Source of the DNA: Butyrivibrio sp.
GTDB taxonomy: Bacteria > Bacillota > Clostridia > Lachnospirales > Lachnospiraceae
NCBI GenBank assembly: GCA_014799955.1
Contig: JAAVHB010000043.1
Span: 1 to 38,475, forward strand
Reading direction: 5' to 3'
Length of the DNA stretch: 38,475 bases
Below are positions 26,368-34,722 of this stretch, in pieces. The position numbers and the translations under genes were made by a program. The notes below the pieces were generated by a model. That model was not told the origin of the DNA and made no database searches. It was given only the letters and a program-made list of their open reading frames with translations. Positions within the stretch are counted from its first letter, which is position 1; every line of letters starts with the position of its first letter.

Positions 26368-26809
26368 CGGGTTCCTCCTTCTTTTTACGGAAAATAAAAA
26401 ATTTGCTTATAATATAATTCAGAATGAGTACGACGACATTCGCCGTAATCTTGGTTATCCAGTAGTTGATGCCCATCACGGAATATCCCAGCCGCATCAT
26501 AAGGGTTTCAATAATAAGCGTGGAGAGCCTTCCGCCGTAAAACATGGCGGCTTCCTTCACAATGGCTTTAAAGCCATGCGCGCGGGAATTGAAAACCCAT
26601 ATACGGTTTGTGATATATGCGAAGGTAACGGCGCAAATCCATGATATTACCGTGCTGACATCCGAAACGACTTTGTCGTTGCAGCCGGCTTGCTCAAGCA
26701 GGAATTTTGCGGCTCCCGCCGTGGCAAAGCTTACCGCCGTAGTAAGCACCCCGAAAATAAGGTATGTTATTGTTTCTTTATTTATCAGTTTGTGAAGAAG
26801 CTTTTTCAT
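26360..26809 (-). CDS. GtrA family membrane protein (sugar-lipid flippase)
   Basis: This 149-residue protein has four transmembrane helices: about 14-35, 43-66, 86-106 and 111-136. It fits the GtrA/GtcA family, thought to flip sugar-undecaprenyl-phosphate across the membrane for later transfer. The ATG at 26809 is preferred over the ATG at 26827 because a GGAGGAGGG site lies just before it. It overlaps the GT2 gene by 32 bases and the YfhO gene by eight. It is the middle component of the glycosylation set. Confidence 0.88.
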   Translation of the reverse strand: MKKLLHKLINKETITYLIFGVLTTAVSFATAGAAKFLLEQAGCNDKVVSDVSTVISWICAVTFAYITNRIWVFNSRAHGFKAIVKEAAMFYGGRLSTLIIETLMMRLGYSVMGINYWITKITANVVVLILNYIISKFFIFRKKKEEPDE

Positions 26810-27782
26810 TGCCCTCCTCCTCTTCACGGCAGGCGCGAGCTTTAGGTTTATCTTCGGTAAGATTGCTTTCCTTGGTGATATATATGGGTCTGTGCTTTAT
26901 TTCCGTGAACACTCTCGCAATATATTCGCCCACGATTCCTATCGAAATTTCTATTATTCCGCCCAGAATAAGCAGTATTATGATTGTCGAGGCGTAGCCC
27001 GGAGCGTCCTTGCCGACAGCCAACGTCCTTATGAGAATAAAAATCGCGTAAATTATTGCTGATGCCGATATGATAAAGCCCATAACAGCCACCAGCTTAA
27101 GCGGAGCCACCGAAAACGACATTATACCGTCAAGCGCGTATTTGATAAGCCCTTTAAAGCTGTATTTGGTAGTGCCTATTTGCCGCTCGACATTTTCGTA
27201 AGGGAGCCATTCCGTGTCAAAGCCAACCCATGAGAAAATCCCTTTTGAAAAGCGCTGTCTCTCGGAAATCGCGACTATGGAATCTACCATCTGCCTTGAC
27301 ATAATCCTGAAATCCACGGCGTTGTACGGGATTTTTACATCCGTAAGGCGGTTGTTGAATTTATAAAAAGCGCGAGAAAAAAAGCTGCGTATTTTTTTCT
27401 CGCCCGTGCGCGTCGTCCTGTACGCAGCGCAGCAGTCGTGCCCGTTTTCTATGCTTTCTATCATTTTGGGAATGAGAGCCGGGGGGTGCTGCAAATCCGC
27501 GTCCATAACTATGACATAGTCGCCGTCGGAGCCTTCAAGTCCTGCGTATATGCCTGCCTCCTTGCCGAAATTGCGGGAAAAGGATATATATTTCACATTA
27601 TCGTAGCTCTGAGCCATACCCTTAAGCACTATAAGCGTGTCATCCGTGCTTCCGTCGTTGACAAAAATATATCTGAAACTGTACCCCCTGATGCCGCTCA
27701 CAATCCTGTCCGTTTCGCGGTAGAAGGTTGTCAGCCCGTCCTGTTCGTTGTAGCACGGCACCACAATATCAACATATCTCAT
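26778..27782 (-). CDS. GT2 polyprenyl-phosphate glycosyltransferase (CsbB/DPM1-like)
   Basis: This 334-residue enzyme moves a sugar from a nucleotide donor to undecaprenyl phosphate at the inner membrane face. The GT-A domain begins VDIVVPCYNEQDG, has VNDGSTDDT near 41, and the metal-binding DAD is D94-D96 in VMDADLQHPP. Two C-terminal membrane helices lie at about 233-260 and 268-290, as in CsbB and GtrB. ATG 27782 has GGAGG seven bases upstream and lies after a consensus promoter; the longer frame from 27884 would begin upstream of that promoter. It heads the operon GT2-gtrA-yfhO-argH-GH13-GH2. The donor sugar is unknown. Confidence 0.93.
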   Translation of the reverse strand: MRYVDIVVPCYNEQDGLTTFYRETDRIVSGIRGYSFRYIFVNDGSTDDTLIVLKGMAQSYDNVKYISFSRNFGKEAGIYAGLEGSDGDYVIVMDADLQHPPALIPKMIESIENGHDCCAAYRTTRTGEKKIRSFFSRAFYKFNNRLTDVKIPYNAVDFRIMSRQMVDSIVAISERQRFSKGIFSWVGFDTEWLPYENVERQIGTTKYSFKGLIKYALDGIMSFSVAPLKLVAVMGFIISASAIIYAIFILIRTLAVGKDAPGYASTIIILLILGGIIEISIGIVGEYIARVFTEIKHRPIYITKESNLTEDKPKARACREEEEGNEKASSQTDK

Positions 27783-27806
27783 ACCGTATCCTCCATTAAC
27801 TGTTAA

Positions 27807-27835
27807 ATTATATATTAATTCCCGGATATAGTCAA
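27807..27835 (-). promoter_or_regulatory. Promoter of the GT2-gtrA-yfhO-argH-GH13-GH2 operon
   Basis: On the minus strand TTGACT (27835-27830), 17 bases and a perfect TATAAT (27812-27807). The GT2 ATG lies 25 bases after the -10. It is the only strong promoter I found for the six genes. Confidence 0.8.
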
Positions 27836-27951
27836 GTTTGGCACCCCTTTTTGATTTTTCAGGGATTCTAAACAGCACTTTCATGCGATATTTTTGTCCA
27901 TTCGCGCATAGCCGTTAATAAATCAGTCGGCGCAGCCGATAAAAATATTAA

Positions 27952-27992
27952 AAGTAACTCCCGTTCGCGCCCAGCGCTTCGCGGGAATGTTA
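27952..27992 (+). repeat. Dispersed palindromic intergenic repeat, copy B
   Basis: The stretch runs from AAGTAACTCCCGTTCG to CTTCGCGGGAATGTTA. Its ends match copies at 2126-2184 (reverse) and 34669-34706. TCCCG and CGGGA can pair, with further GC-rich pairing inside. It lies upstream of the DUF6033 gene, probably in its 5' leader. Confidence 0.6.
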
Positions 27993-28001
27993 AAGCCTTA
28001 T

Positions 28002-28021
28002 CCGGCAAACGGATTTGCCGG
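28002..28021 (+). other. Perfect inverted repeat before the DUF6033 gene
   Basis: CCGGCAAA and TTTGCCGG form an eight-base perfect stem around CGGA, about 16 bases before the GGGAGG ribosome site. No T run follows. In RNA it would be a stable hairpin that could protect the message or affect ribosome access. Confidence 0.55.
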
Positions 28022-28047
28022 CAAAATCATATCAGGGAGGAAAAGTT

Positions 28048-28803
28048 ATGAGCACAGTAAGAGAGACAGCCTACACACAGGCAGCGTCACAGTATCAGGA
28101 AACAAATCAGAGTAAGAGCGTTTCCAAAAAGGAAGAAACTTCGGACAAGAAAAAGGTTACTTCCGGAAGGACCTACGGGGATCCCGAGCTCAGCGAGGCA
28201 GGGATGAAGTATTATAATTCCCTCAGACAGAAATTCGGCGGAATGAATTTTGTTCTTGTATCTTCGGACAAGAAAGCCGAGGCGGACGCCAAGAAGGGAA
28301 GCTTTGCGGTAGCGGGCAAAATGACGGTTCTTATCGACGAGGAAAAAATCGAGCGCATGGCTACTGACGAGAAGTACCGCAAGCAGGTTGAGGCTACAAT
28401 TGCCAACGCGTCCTCGGGAGTGAATCAGCTTCAGCAGCAGCTTGCCAAGAGCAATACAAAGGTAAATGCTTTCGGCATGTCGATTAAGAAGGACGGTACG
28501 GCAGAGTTCTTCGCCGTTATGGATAAATCCTTCAAAAGTCAGAGCGAGCGTATTGCAAAGAAGCGTGAGGAAGCAAAAAAAACAAAACGCGAGGAAGCTA
28601 AGAAGGCAAAGCGTGAGGAAGCCGAGAAGCGGATAGAGGACCGCAGAAAAGAAGATGACGACGAGGAAACGGTTACACTGACCGCGAGCTCACCGGAGGA
28701 GCTGCTTAAAAAAATTCAGGATTACCAGTTCAACATGATGAGCGACAATGTAAGAACCGAGGAAGAAAAGCAGGTAGGACAGAGTTTTGATTATACGGTT
28801 TAG
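28048..28803 (+). CDS. DUF6033-like protein with charged coiled-coil segment
   Basis: This 251-residue protein resembles the DUF6033 family of Lachnospiraceae, whose function is unknown. The N-terminal 45 residues are polar and likely disordered. A folded part at about 50-165 includes KYYNSLRQKFG, NFVLVSSDKKAEADA and KMTVLIDEEKIERMA. Residues 170-210 contain a coiled coil built from repeats of REEAKK followed by KR. The end is acidic. There is no signal peptide or membrane segment. ATG 28048 has GGGAGG seven bases upstream; the frame from 28015 adds residues encoded by the upstream hairpin region. It stands alone between divergent and convergent genes and ends in its own terminator. Confidence 0.7.
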   Translation: MSTVRETAYTQAASQYQETNQSKSVSKKEETSDKKKVTSGRTYGDPELSEAGMKYYNSLRQKFGGMNFVLVSSDKKAEADAKKGSFAVAGKMTVLIDEEKIERMATDEKYRKQVEATIANASSGVNQLQQQLAKSNTKVNAFGMSIKKDGTAEFFAVMDKSFKSQSERIAKKREEAKKTKREEAKKAKREEAEKRIEDRRKEDDDEETVTLTASSPEELLKKIQDYQFNMMSDNVRTEEEKQVGQSFDYTV

Positions 28804-28807
28804 TTAA

Positions 28808-28849
28808 TAAAAATACCGCCGGCCCGTTAAAGGGAAGGCGGTATTTTTT
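28808..28849. terminator. Bidirectional terminator between DUF6033 and chemoreceptor genes
   Basis: AAAAATACCGCC pairs with GGCGGTATTTTT. T runs follow the stem in both directions, so it can serve both convergent genes. Confidence 0.9.
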
Positions 28850-28867
28850 GTTATTTCCGCGTGGGGA

Positions 28868-30850
28868 TTATCTCAGGCGGAATTTTTCTACGAAATTCTT
28901 AAGCTCGTTGGCGCAGCCCGTGAGATCTGAACCCGAAGCGGCGTTTTCCTGAGCGGCAGCCGCGTTGTTTTCAACGACTTTGACGATTTCGCCCGTCAGA
29001 GTGTCGATGCTTTCAATAGCGTCCTTTTGTTTGCCGACATATTTTTGAATCTCGGAAACTTTCTGCGACGACTGCTTTGAAATATCAATTCCCTCTTTAA
29101 GCGACTGCGAAGCGATTTTGGTAAGGTCGGTGCCTCTCGCAACCGTCTGCTTGGAGGTTTCAACCAACTCTCTTATGCTGTCGCTTGCTTTTGAGCATTC
29201 CTGCGCGAGAGAGTTTATTTCGGTTGCGACTACGGCAAATCCGCGTCCGGCGTCCCCGGCTCTTGCCGCCTCGATTGAGGCGTTCAGTGAAAGCAGATTG
29301 GTCTGCTGCGCAATTTCATTGATTGATTTCATGATATTGTCGATGCTGTTGGTGGTTTCTTCGATTTTATCCATCGCAAGCTCAAGCTCGCGCATTTTGG
29401 AGCCGCCTTCCTCAAGCTTTTCGTTGGTAAGCTCCACGCTGTCAATCGCAATCTGAGTATTGTCCATAATTGATTTTATCTGTGCGTCAAGCTCCCTCAT
29501 ATTTTCGTTGAGATTGGATATGGCAAGCGACTGCTCGGAAGTTCCGACAGCGACCATTTCAGAGCTTTTCTGTATCTGGCCGGAGTAGGAAACCATGGTA
29601 TCCGCTTTTTCGCTTATTTTCATAAATGTGTCGTTAAGTTTGTCAAGAATTGTGTTAAGACCGTCCTTTATATTCAGAAAATCTCCGTGATATTCGGCAT
29701 CGGAGGCAACGGACAAATCGTATCCCGCGATTCCCGTGACCACATTGGTAATATCCTTAATATAGTAGTTGAGTTGCTCGACGGTTTTGTTGAGCGAGTC
29801 GCTCAGAGCCGATACTTCGTCTATATCCGTATCATCCGAGAAATGAAGGCTCAGATTTCCGTCGGCAAGCAGGGGAACCATTTCGCTGACTTTTTCGATG
29901 GGGGCAAACCAAAGCCCGCACCGCTTCCTGTTATATAGACGGAACAGTATTACGGCACCGGTACTTAAGGCTATGATAAGCAGAATCAGAATGATTACAC
30001 CCAGATAAACGCTTATAACCGGCTTTACCATTACGAGAAACCAGCCGCTTACGTCCGATTTATAGGAAATCGCGGTCTTGGGACCTCCCGCATAGTCGAT
30101 AAGATTGTGAATTTTTCCGGGATTCTCATACAGAGACTTGTAGCCTCCGCCCGCTGCCTCGGACATGGAGGTGGACTTATCCTTTGCAAGGTTAAAACCT
30201 TCGTTGGGATGTACCATTATAACGCCCTCGCCGCTTGCAAGCATGAGATAACCGTTACCGACGTCGGAGCGCGACACAAGGTCGGTTATGTCGCCAAGCA
30301 GGAAGTCTATTCCGACTACGCCGGCGGTTTCGCCGTCAATATTAACCTCCTCGGAAACGGTGATGCAGAACTGACCGCTGACCTCGTCAAGATACGGCTC
30401 GGATATGTAAACGCCGTCCTCCATAGCTCCGGTATACCAGCTGCGGTCCGTGAATACGCTCCCCTCCTGGGGAACCCATATTCCGTCGGTCGAATTGAAA
30501 TAGGATAAAGCCTCGTCGCTGTGGCAGTAGTAAGCTGCCGCGATATGAGAATCGGAGTTGACTATTGTCTCGGCTATCGAAATTTCGTCGTCGTAGCTGT
30601 TTAGACTGCCCGTTTCCATTGCCAGCGCGAAAACCGTGGCTTCTCCCTTGATTCCTGCTATGTATGCGTCAATTTCCCTCTGATAGGAATTGAGATAGTT
30701 CTTCATGCTGTTTCTGCTGGAGTTTACCGCAAAAATAATACTGCTGACTATGGCAAGCAATGCCATTATGCATATTACGGTCAGTAGCTCGCGCGAAAAG
30801 AGTTTTTCGATACCCTGCATATAGGTTTGTCTGTTTCGTCTTTTTTCCAT
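28868..30850 (-). CDS. Methyl-accepting chemotaxis protein
   Basis: This 660-residue chemoreceptor has membrane helices at about 22-43 and 283-308. Between them lies a dCache-type sensor of about 240 residues, with the DRSWYTGA and [19 protein letters not shown] stretches seen in small-molecule-binding Cache domains. A HAMP linker follows (about 312-368), then the signalling coiled coil, whose hairpin tip is [20 protein letters not shown] near residues 510-540. It senses an external ligand and controls CheA, so the cell should be motile or chemotactic. It starts 17 bases after argG on the same strand with no terminator between, an odd partner. The ligand cannot be read from sequence. Confidence 0.95.
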   Translation of the reverse strand: MEKRRNRQTYMQGIEKLFSRELLTVICIMALLAIVSSIIFAVNSSRNSMKNYLNSYQREIDAYIAGIKGEATVFALAMETGSLNSYDDEISIAETIVNSDSHIAAAYYCHSDEALSYFNSTDGIWVPQEGSVFTDRSWYTGAMEDGVYISEPYLDEVSGQFCITVSEEVNIDGETAGVVGIDFLLGDITDLVSRSDVGNGYLMLASGEGVIMVHPNEGFNLAKDKSTSMSEAAGGGYKSLYENPGKIHNLIDYAGGPKTAISYKSDVSGWFLVMVKPVISVYLGVIILILLIIALSTGAVILFRLYNRKRCGLWFAPIEKVSEMVPLLADGNLSLHFSDDTDIDEVSALSDSLNKTVEQLNYYIKDITNVVTGIAGYDLSVASDAEYHGDFLNIKDGLNTILDKLNDTFMKISEKADTMVSYSGQIQKSSEMVAVGTSEQSLAISNLNENMRELDAQIKSIMDNTQIAIDSVELTNEKLEEGGSKMRELELAMDKIEETTNSIDNIMKSINEIAQQTNLLSLNASIEAARAGDAGRGFAVVATEINSLAQECSKASDSIRELVETSKQTVARGTDLTKIASQSLKEGIDISKQSSQKVSEIQKYVGKQKDAIESIDTLTGEIVKVVENNAAAAQENAASGSDLTGCANELKNFVEKFRLR

Positions 30851-30867
30851 AAAAACGGTCCTCTCTG

Positions 30868-32085
30868 TTAATCGTTCTTGTTCTCAAGCTCCTTCATTGC
30901 TCTTACCTTTAACGACAGACCGAAAAGATTTATGAAGCCCTCGGCGTCGTGGTGGTCGTAAAGCTCTCCGGTTGTGAAGGAGGCTATGGACTCGTTATAG
31001 AGCGAATTGGGAGATGTGGTTCCCGCCTTTATGATATTGCCCTTGTAGAGCCTGAACTTCACCTCTCCGGTAACCTTTTCCTGAGTTTTCTCAATGAATG
31101 CCTGAACAGCCTCGCGCAGAGGAGTGAACCACTTGCCCTCATATACTATCTGAGCGAATTTATTGCCCATGTCAAGCTTCATTGTGGTGGTGTCGCGGTC
31201 AAGAACAAGCTCCTCAAGCTGCTGGTGAGCCTCATAAAGGATTGTGCCGCCGGGAGTCTCGTATACACCGCGGGACTTCATGCCGACAACGCGGTTTTCA
31301 ACGATATCGACAATGCCGATTCCGTGTTTGCCGCCCAAAGCGTTAAGCTCCCTGATTATATCGGAAACCTTCATTTTTTTGCCGTTGACGGAGGTGGGGA
31401 TACCTTTTTCAAAGGTCATCGTGACATACTCGCCCTCTTCGGGAGCCTCCTCGGGAGTTACGCCCAAAACCAGAAGATGCTTGAAATTAGGCTCGTTTGA
31501 AGGCTCTTCAAGCTCAAGTCCCTCGTGGCTGATATGCCAGAGATTGCGGTCACGGCTGTAGCTTGAATCTGCGGAGAACGGAAGATTTATTCCGTGCTGT
31601 TTGCAATATTCTATTTCTTCCTCGCGGGAATTCATGGTCCATTTGTCGCTTCTCCACGCGGCGATTATTTTTATATCGGGAGCGAGAGCCTTGATGGTAA
31701 GCTCAAAGCGTATCTGGTCGTTGCCCTTTCCGGTTGCTCCGTGGCAGATTGCGGTAGCGCCCTCCTTGCGCGCGATTTCGACAAGCCTTTTGGCGATTAC
31801 GGGTCTTGCCATTGAGGTTCCGAGAAGATATTTATTCTCGTAAACTGCGTGCGCCTGTACGCAGGGAACGATGTAATCGTCGCAGAATTCGTCGGTCAGA
31901 TCCTCTATGTATAATTTGGAGGCTCCGCAGGAGAGCGCTCTTTCCTCAAGCCCGTCAAGCTCCTCACCCTGTCCGCAGTCCGCGCACACGCAGATTACCT
32001 CATAGTCAAAATTTTCCTTAAGCCACGGTATAATCGCGGTAGTGTCAAGTCCGCCAGAATAGGCGAGAATAACCTTTTCTTTCAT
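30868..32085 (-). CDS. argG: Argininosuccinate synthase
   Basis: This 405-residue enzyme joins citrulline and aspartate with ATP to make argininosuccinate. The N-terminal [12 protein letters not shown] is the ATP pyrophosphatase loop. [16 protein letters not shown] near 118 and the [14 protein letters not shown] stretch near 172 are family signatures. Length is normal. GGAGG precedes the ATG. It is divergent from argC and should share arginine control through the region 32086-32358. Its stop is 17 bases from the chemoreceptor start, so the two are likely cotranscribed. Confidence 0.97.
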   Translation of the reverse strand: MKEKVILAYSGGLDTTAIIPWLKENFDYEVICVCADCGQGEELDGLEERALSCGASKLYIEDLTDEFCDDYIVPCVQAHAVYENKYLLGTSMARPVIAKRLVEIARKEGATAICHGATGKGNDQIRFELTIKALAPDIKIIAAWRSDKWTMNSREEEIEYCKQHGINLPFSADSSYSRDRNLWHISHEGLELEEPSNEPNFKHLLVLGVTPEEAPEEGEYVTMTFEKGIPTSVNGKKMKVSDIIRELNALGGKHGIGIVDIVENRVVGMKSRGVYETPGGTILYEAHQQLEELVLDRDTTTMKLDMGNKFAQIVYEGKWFTPLREAVQAFIEKTQEKVTGEVKFRLYKGNIIKAGTTSPNSLYNESIASFTTGELYDHHDAEGFINLFGLSLKVRAMKELENKND

Positions 32086-32127
32086 ATTTTTATTTCCTCC
32101 TGAAAATTATGTATTCGCATTATTTTT

Positions 32128-32156
32128 ATAATACATCAAAAGGTTTTTTTATGCAA
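32128..32156 (-). promoter_or_regulatory. Promoter of argG
   Basis: On the minus strand TTGCAT (32156-32151), 17 bases and TATTAT (32133-32128). It mirrors the argC promoter in both -35 sequence and spacing. Confidence 0.7.
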
Positions 32157-32192
32157 TATTTATTTTGATTTTCTTGAAAAAATAAAAAAAGG

Positions 32193-32221
32193 TTGCATAT
32201 TATACATCAAATATGTATAAT
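32193..32221 (+). promoter_or_regulatory. Promoter of argCJBD
   Basis: TTGCAT (32193-32198), 17 bases and a perfect TATAAT (32216-32221). The expected start leaves a leader of about 130 bases before argC. In that leader I see no clear terminator, riboswitch or T-box. Confidence 0.75.
32200..32220. promoter_or_regulatory. Candidate ArgR operator in the argC promoter
   Basis: TTATACAT and ATGTATAA are perfect inverted arms around CAAAT. The site fills the spacer and -10 of the argC promoter, where a repressor would block it. AT-rich near-palindromes of about 18-20 bases are typical ARG boxes. A looser pair, ATGTATT and AATACAT, flanks the argG -10 region (32109-32136). Confidence 0.5.
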
Positions 32222-32358
32222 TATGAAAAATAAAAAACCTCACCCGAATGGCGGAGCGGTAAAACGTATTTTTGCGGCTTCAAAAAAAGCTTTACAGCGG
32301 GAAGGTATAGTAATAAGATAAAAAATTGGAGATTAATTTACAGGAGCAGGAAAATAAC

Positions 32359-33399
32359 ATGATTAAGGCAGGAATTATCGGGGCTACGGGCTATGCCGGA
32401 AACGAGCTTGTCAGACTTTTGCTCGGACATAAGGACGCAGAGATTGTATGGTACGGTTCGAGAAGCTACATAAACGAGGAATACGCGAAGGTTTACCGTA
32501 ATATGTTCAGGCTGGTTGACGAAAAATGTATGGACGACAATATGGAGGCGCTTGCCGGGGAGGCTGACGTTATTTTCACCGCAACGCCCCAGGGCTACTG
32601 CGCGTCGGTGCTTAACGAAAATATTTTATCCAAGGCGAAGATTATTGATTTGAGCGCGGATTACAGAATAAAGAACGTAAAAACATATGAGGACTGGTAC
32701 AAAATAGAGCACAAAAGTCCGGAGCTGATTAAAAATGCGGTTTACGGACTGTGCGAAATCAACAGGGAGGATATTAAGGGGACGAGGCTTCTTGCCAACC
32801 CCGGATGCTACACGACCTGTTCGATTCTTACGGCGTATCCGCTTGTAAAGGAGGGAATTATCGATCCCAACACGCTCATAATAGACGCGAAATCGGGAAC
32901 CTCGGGAGCGGGCAGGGGCGCGAAGCTCGACAATCTCTACTGCGAGGTAAACGAGAATATAAAGGCTTACGGTGTGCTTACGCACAGGCATACGCCGGAG
33001 ATTGAGGAGCAGCTTTCATATGCCTGCGGCAAGGATGTCAGAATTATTTTCACTCCGCATCTTGTGCCCATGAACCGCGGAATCCTTGTCACAGCGTACG
33101 CCGGGCTGACCGGAAGCTACACATATGACGAAATCAGGGCGGCATACGAGAAATATTATAAGGATGAATATTTTATAAGACTGCTTGATAAGGACGAATG
33201 CCCTCAGACGCGATGGGTGGAGGGCAGCAATTTTGTCGATATATCCTTTAAGCCGGATGAGCGTACGGGGCGCGTTGTTATGATGGGCGCGCTTGACAAC
33301 ATAACAAAGGGAGCTGCCGGACAGGCGGTTCAGAATATGAATATTATGTTCGGACTTGAGGAGAACGAGGGGCTTAAGGCAGCACCCATGTTTCCTTAA
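32359..33399 (+). CDS. argC: N-acetyl-gamma-glutamyl-phosphate reductase
   Basis: This 346-residue enzyme reduces N-acetylglutamyl phosphate to the semialdehyde with NADPH. The dinucleotide fold begins IIGATGYAGNELVRLLLGH. The catalytic cysteine is in LANPGCYTTCSIL near residue 154, and the DAKSGTSGAGRG stretch follows. ATG 32359 fits the family start; the ATG-less extension from 32326 adds residues not seen in relatives. It heads argC-argJ-argB-argD. argJ begins 28 bases after its stop. Confidence 0.96.
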   Translation: MIKAGIIGATGYAGNELVRLLLGHKDAEIVWYGSRSYINEEYAKVYRNMFRLVDEKCMDDNMEALAGEADVIFTATPQGYCASVLNENILSKAKIIDLSADYRIKNVKTYEDWYKIEHKSPELIKNAVYGLCEINREDIKGTRLLANPGCYTTCSILTAYPLVKEGIIDPNTLIIDAKSGTSGAGRGAKLDNLYCEVNENIKAYGVLTHRHTPEIEEQLSYACGKDVRIIFTPHLVPMNRGILVTAYAGLTGSYTYDEIRAAYEKYYKDEYFIRLLDKDECPQTRWVEGSNFVDISFKPDERTGRVVMMGALDNITKGAAGQAVQNMNIMFGLEENEGLKAAPMFP

Positions 33400-33427
33400 G
33401 GATTATGAAGAAAGAAGGAATAAAGAT

Positions 33428-34654
33428 ATGATAAAGGACATTAAGGGCGGCGTGTGCGCCGCAAAGGGCTTTAAGGCAAACGGTCTTGACGCGGGCATAA
33501 AAAACAACGGCAAAAAGGATATGGCTCTCATTTACAGCGAAGCCCCCTGCAAGGCGGCCGCAACCTTTACCACCAACAGGGTAAAGGCGGCTCCCGTCAA
33601 ATGGGATTATAAGGTAGTGCACGAGTCGGAGTGTGTTCATGCGGTTACGGTAAACGGCGGAATCGCCAATGCCTGCACGGGCGAGTCGGGTTATGCCTGC
33701 TGTCTGGAAATGGCAAAAAAGACCGCCCAAGGCCTCGGAATACCGGAGGATTCCGTGCTTGTAGCGTCTACCGGAGTTATTGGAAAGCCGCTTCCTATGG
33801 ATAAAATCGGAGCGGGAATAGAAGCGCTCTGCGGCGGGCTTGCGGCGGACGAGGCTCACGCGCTGCTTGCGGCGGAGGCGATTATGACCACCGATACAAA
33901 GAGCAAGCAGGCAGCGGTCAGAATCGATATTGACGGTGTTGAGGTTACAATCGGCGGAATGTGCAAGGGCTCGGGAATGATTCATCCCAATATGTGCACG
34001 ATGCTCTGCTTTATCACGACCGACTGCGCAATCAGCAAGGAGCTTTTGCAGAAGGCGTTAAGCGCGGGAATCGAGGATACCTTTAACATGATTTCCGTGG
34101 ACGGTGACACCTCAACCAACGACACGGTGCTTTTGCTTGCCAACGGGCTTGCGGGCAACAGGGAGATTACCGAGGAGGACGAAAATTACAGGAAGTTTTT
34201 TGACGCCCTCTATTATATAAACGAGGAGCTTTCCAAAATGATAGCGGGAGACGGAGAGGGCTGTACCTGTCTTTTTGAGGTGCGCGTCGTAAACGCTCTG
34301 TCCAAAAACGACGCGAGAACCCTTGCAAAATCCGTCGTAATGTCAAGCCTTACGAAGGCGGCGGTTTACGGGCATGACGCGAACTGGGGAAGGATTCTAT
34401 GCGCTATGGGATATTCGGGCGCGGAATTTGAGCCTGAAAAGGTCGATATTTATTTTGAGAGCAAGGCGGGGAAGCTTAAGATTGTTGAAAACGGATTGGC
34501 GTCGGATTACAGCGAGGAAACCGCGACAGCGATTCTTGCTGAGGAGCATGTGACTGCAATATGCGACTGCAAGCAGGGAGAATTCGGCGCGACGGCATAC
34601 GGCTGCGATTTGACGCACGAGTATGTGAGTATCAACGCGGATTACAGATCGTAA
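33428..34654 (+). CDS. argJ: Glutamate N-acetyltransferase / ornithine acetyltransferase
   Basis: This 408-residue enzyme recycles the acetyl group from acetylornithine to glutamate and may also use acetyl-CoA. It is made as a precursor that cuts itself before a threonine. That threonine is T191 in KGSGMIHPNMCTML; most relatives have alanine, here cysteine, just before it. Early family motifs are TTNRVKAAPV near 50 and VNGGIANACTG near 77. ATG 33428 has AAGGA eight bases upstream and gives the usual start. A palindromic repeat lies between its stop and argB. Confidence 0.95.
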   Translation: MIKDIKGGVCAAKGFKANGLDAGIKNNGKKDMALIYSEAPCKAAATFTTNRVKAAPVKWDYKVVHESECVHAVTVNGGIANACTGESGYACCLEMAKKTAQGLGIPEDSVLVASTGVIGKPLPMDKIGAGIEALCGGLAADEAHALLAAEAIMTTDTKSKQAAVRIDIDGVEVTIGGMCKGSGMIHPNMCTMLCFITTDCAISKELLQKALSAGIEDTFNMISVDGDTSTNDTVLLLANGLAGNREITEEDENYRKFFDALYYINEELSKMIAGDGEGCTCLFEVRVVNALSKNDARTLAKSVVMSSLTKAAVYGHDANWGRILCAMGYSGAEFEPEKVDIYFESKAGKLKIVENGLASDYSEETATAILAEEHVTAICDCKQGEFGATAYGCDLTHEYVSINADYRS

Positions 34655-34668
34655 ACGGACCGTTAAAG

Positions 34669-34706
34669 GAAAGTCCCGTTCGGCAAGTTGCCTCGCGGGA
34701 ATGTTA
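34669..34706 (+). repeat. Dispersed palindromic intergenic repeat, copy C
   Basis: AAGTCCCGTTCG to CTCGCGGGAATGTTA, with an inner GGCA-AGT-TGCC hairpin. Its ends match copies A and B. It sits inside the arg operon, just before the AGGAGG site of argB, and would form a two-part stem in the message. Confidence 0.6.
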
Positions 34707-34722
34707 GCAGGAGGATTCGGAA

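Noticed and set aside
27783..27884. Upstream extension of the GT2 gene to 27884
   Set aside because: The extension lies across a consensus promoter and lacks a ribosome site, while ATG 27782 has GGAGG and the family-like start.
32244..32300. tRNA-like sequence (GGCGGAGCGGTAAAACG) in the argC leader
   Set aside because: Only a D-arm-like stretch is present; no anticodon arm, T arm or acceptor stem could be formed.
32223..32321. 32-codon frame in the argC leader (MKNKKPHPNGG...)
   Set aside because: Its ATG is two bases after the -10 box, upstream of the expected transcript start, and has no ribosome site.
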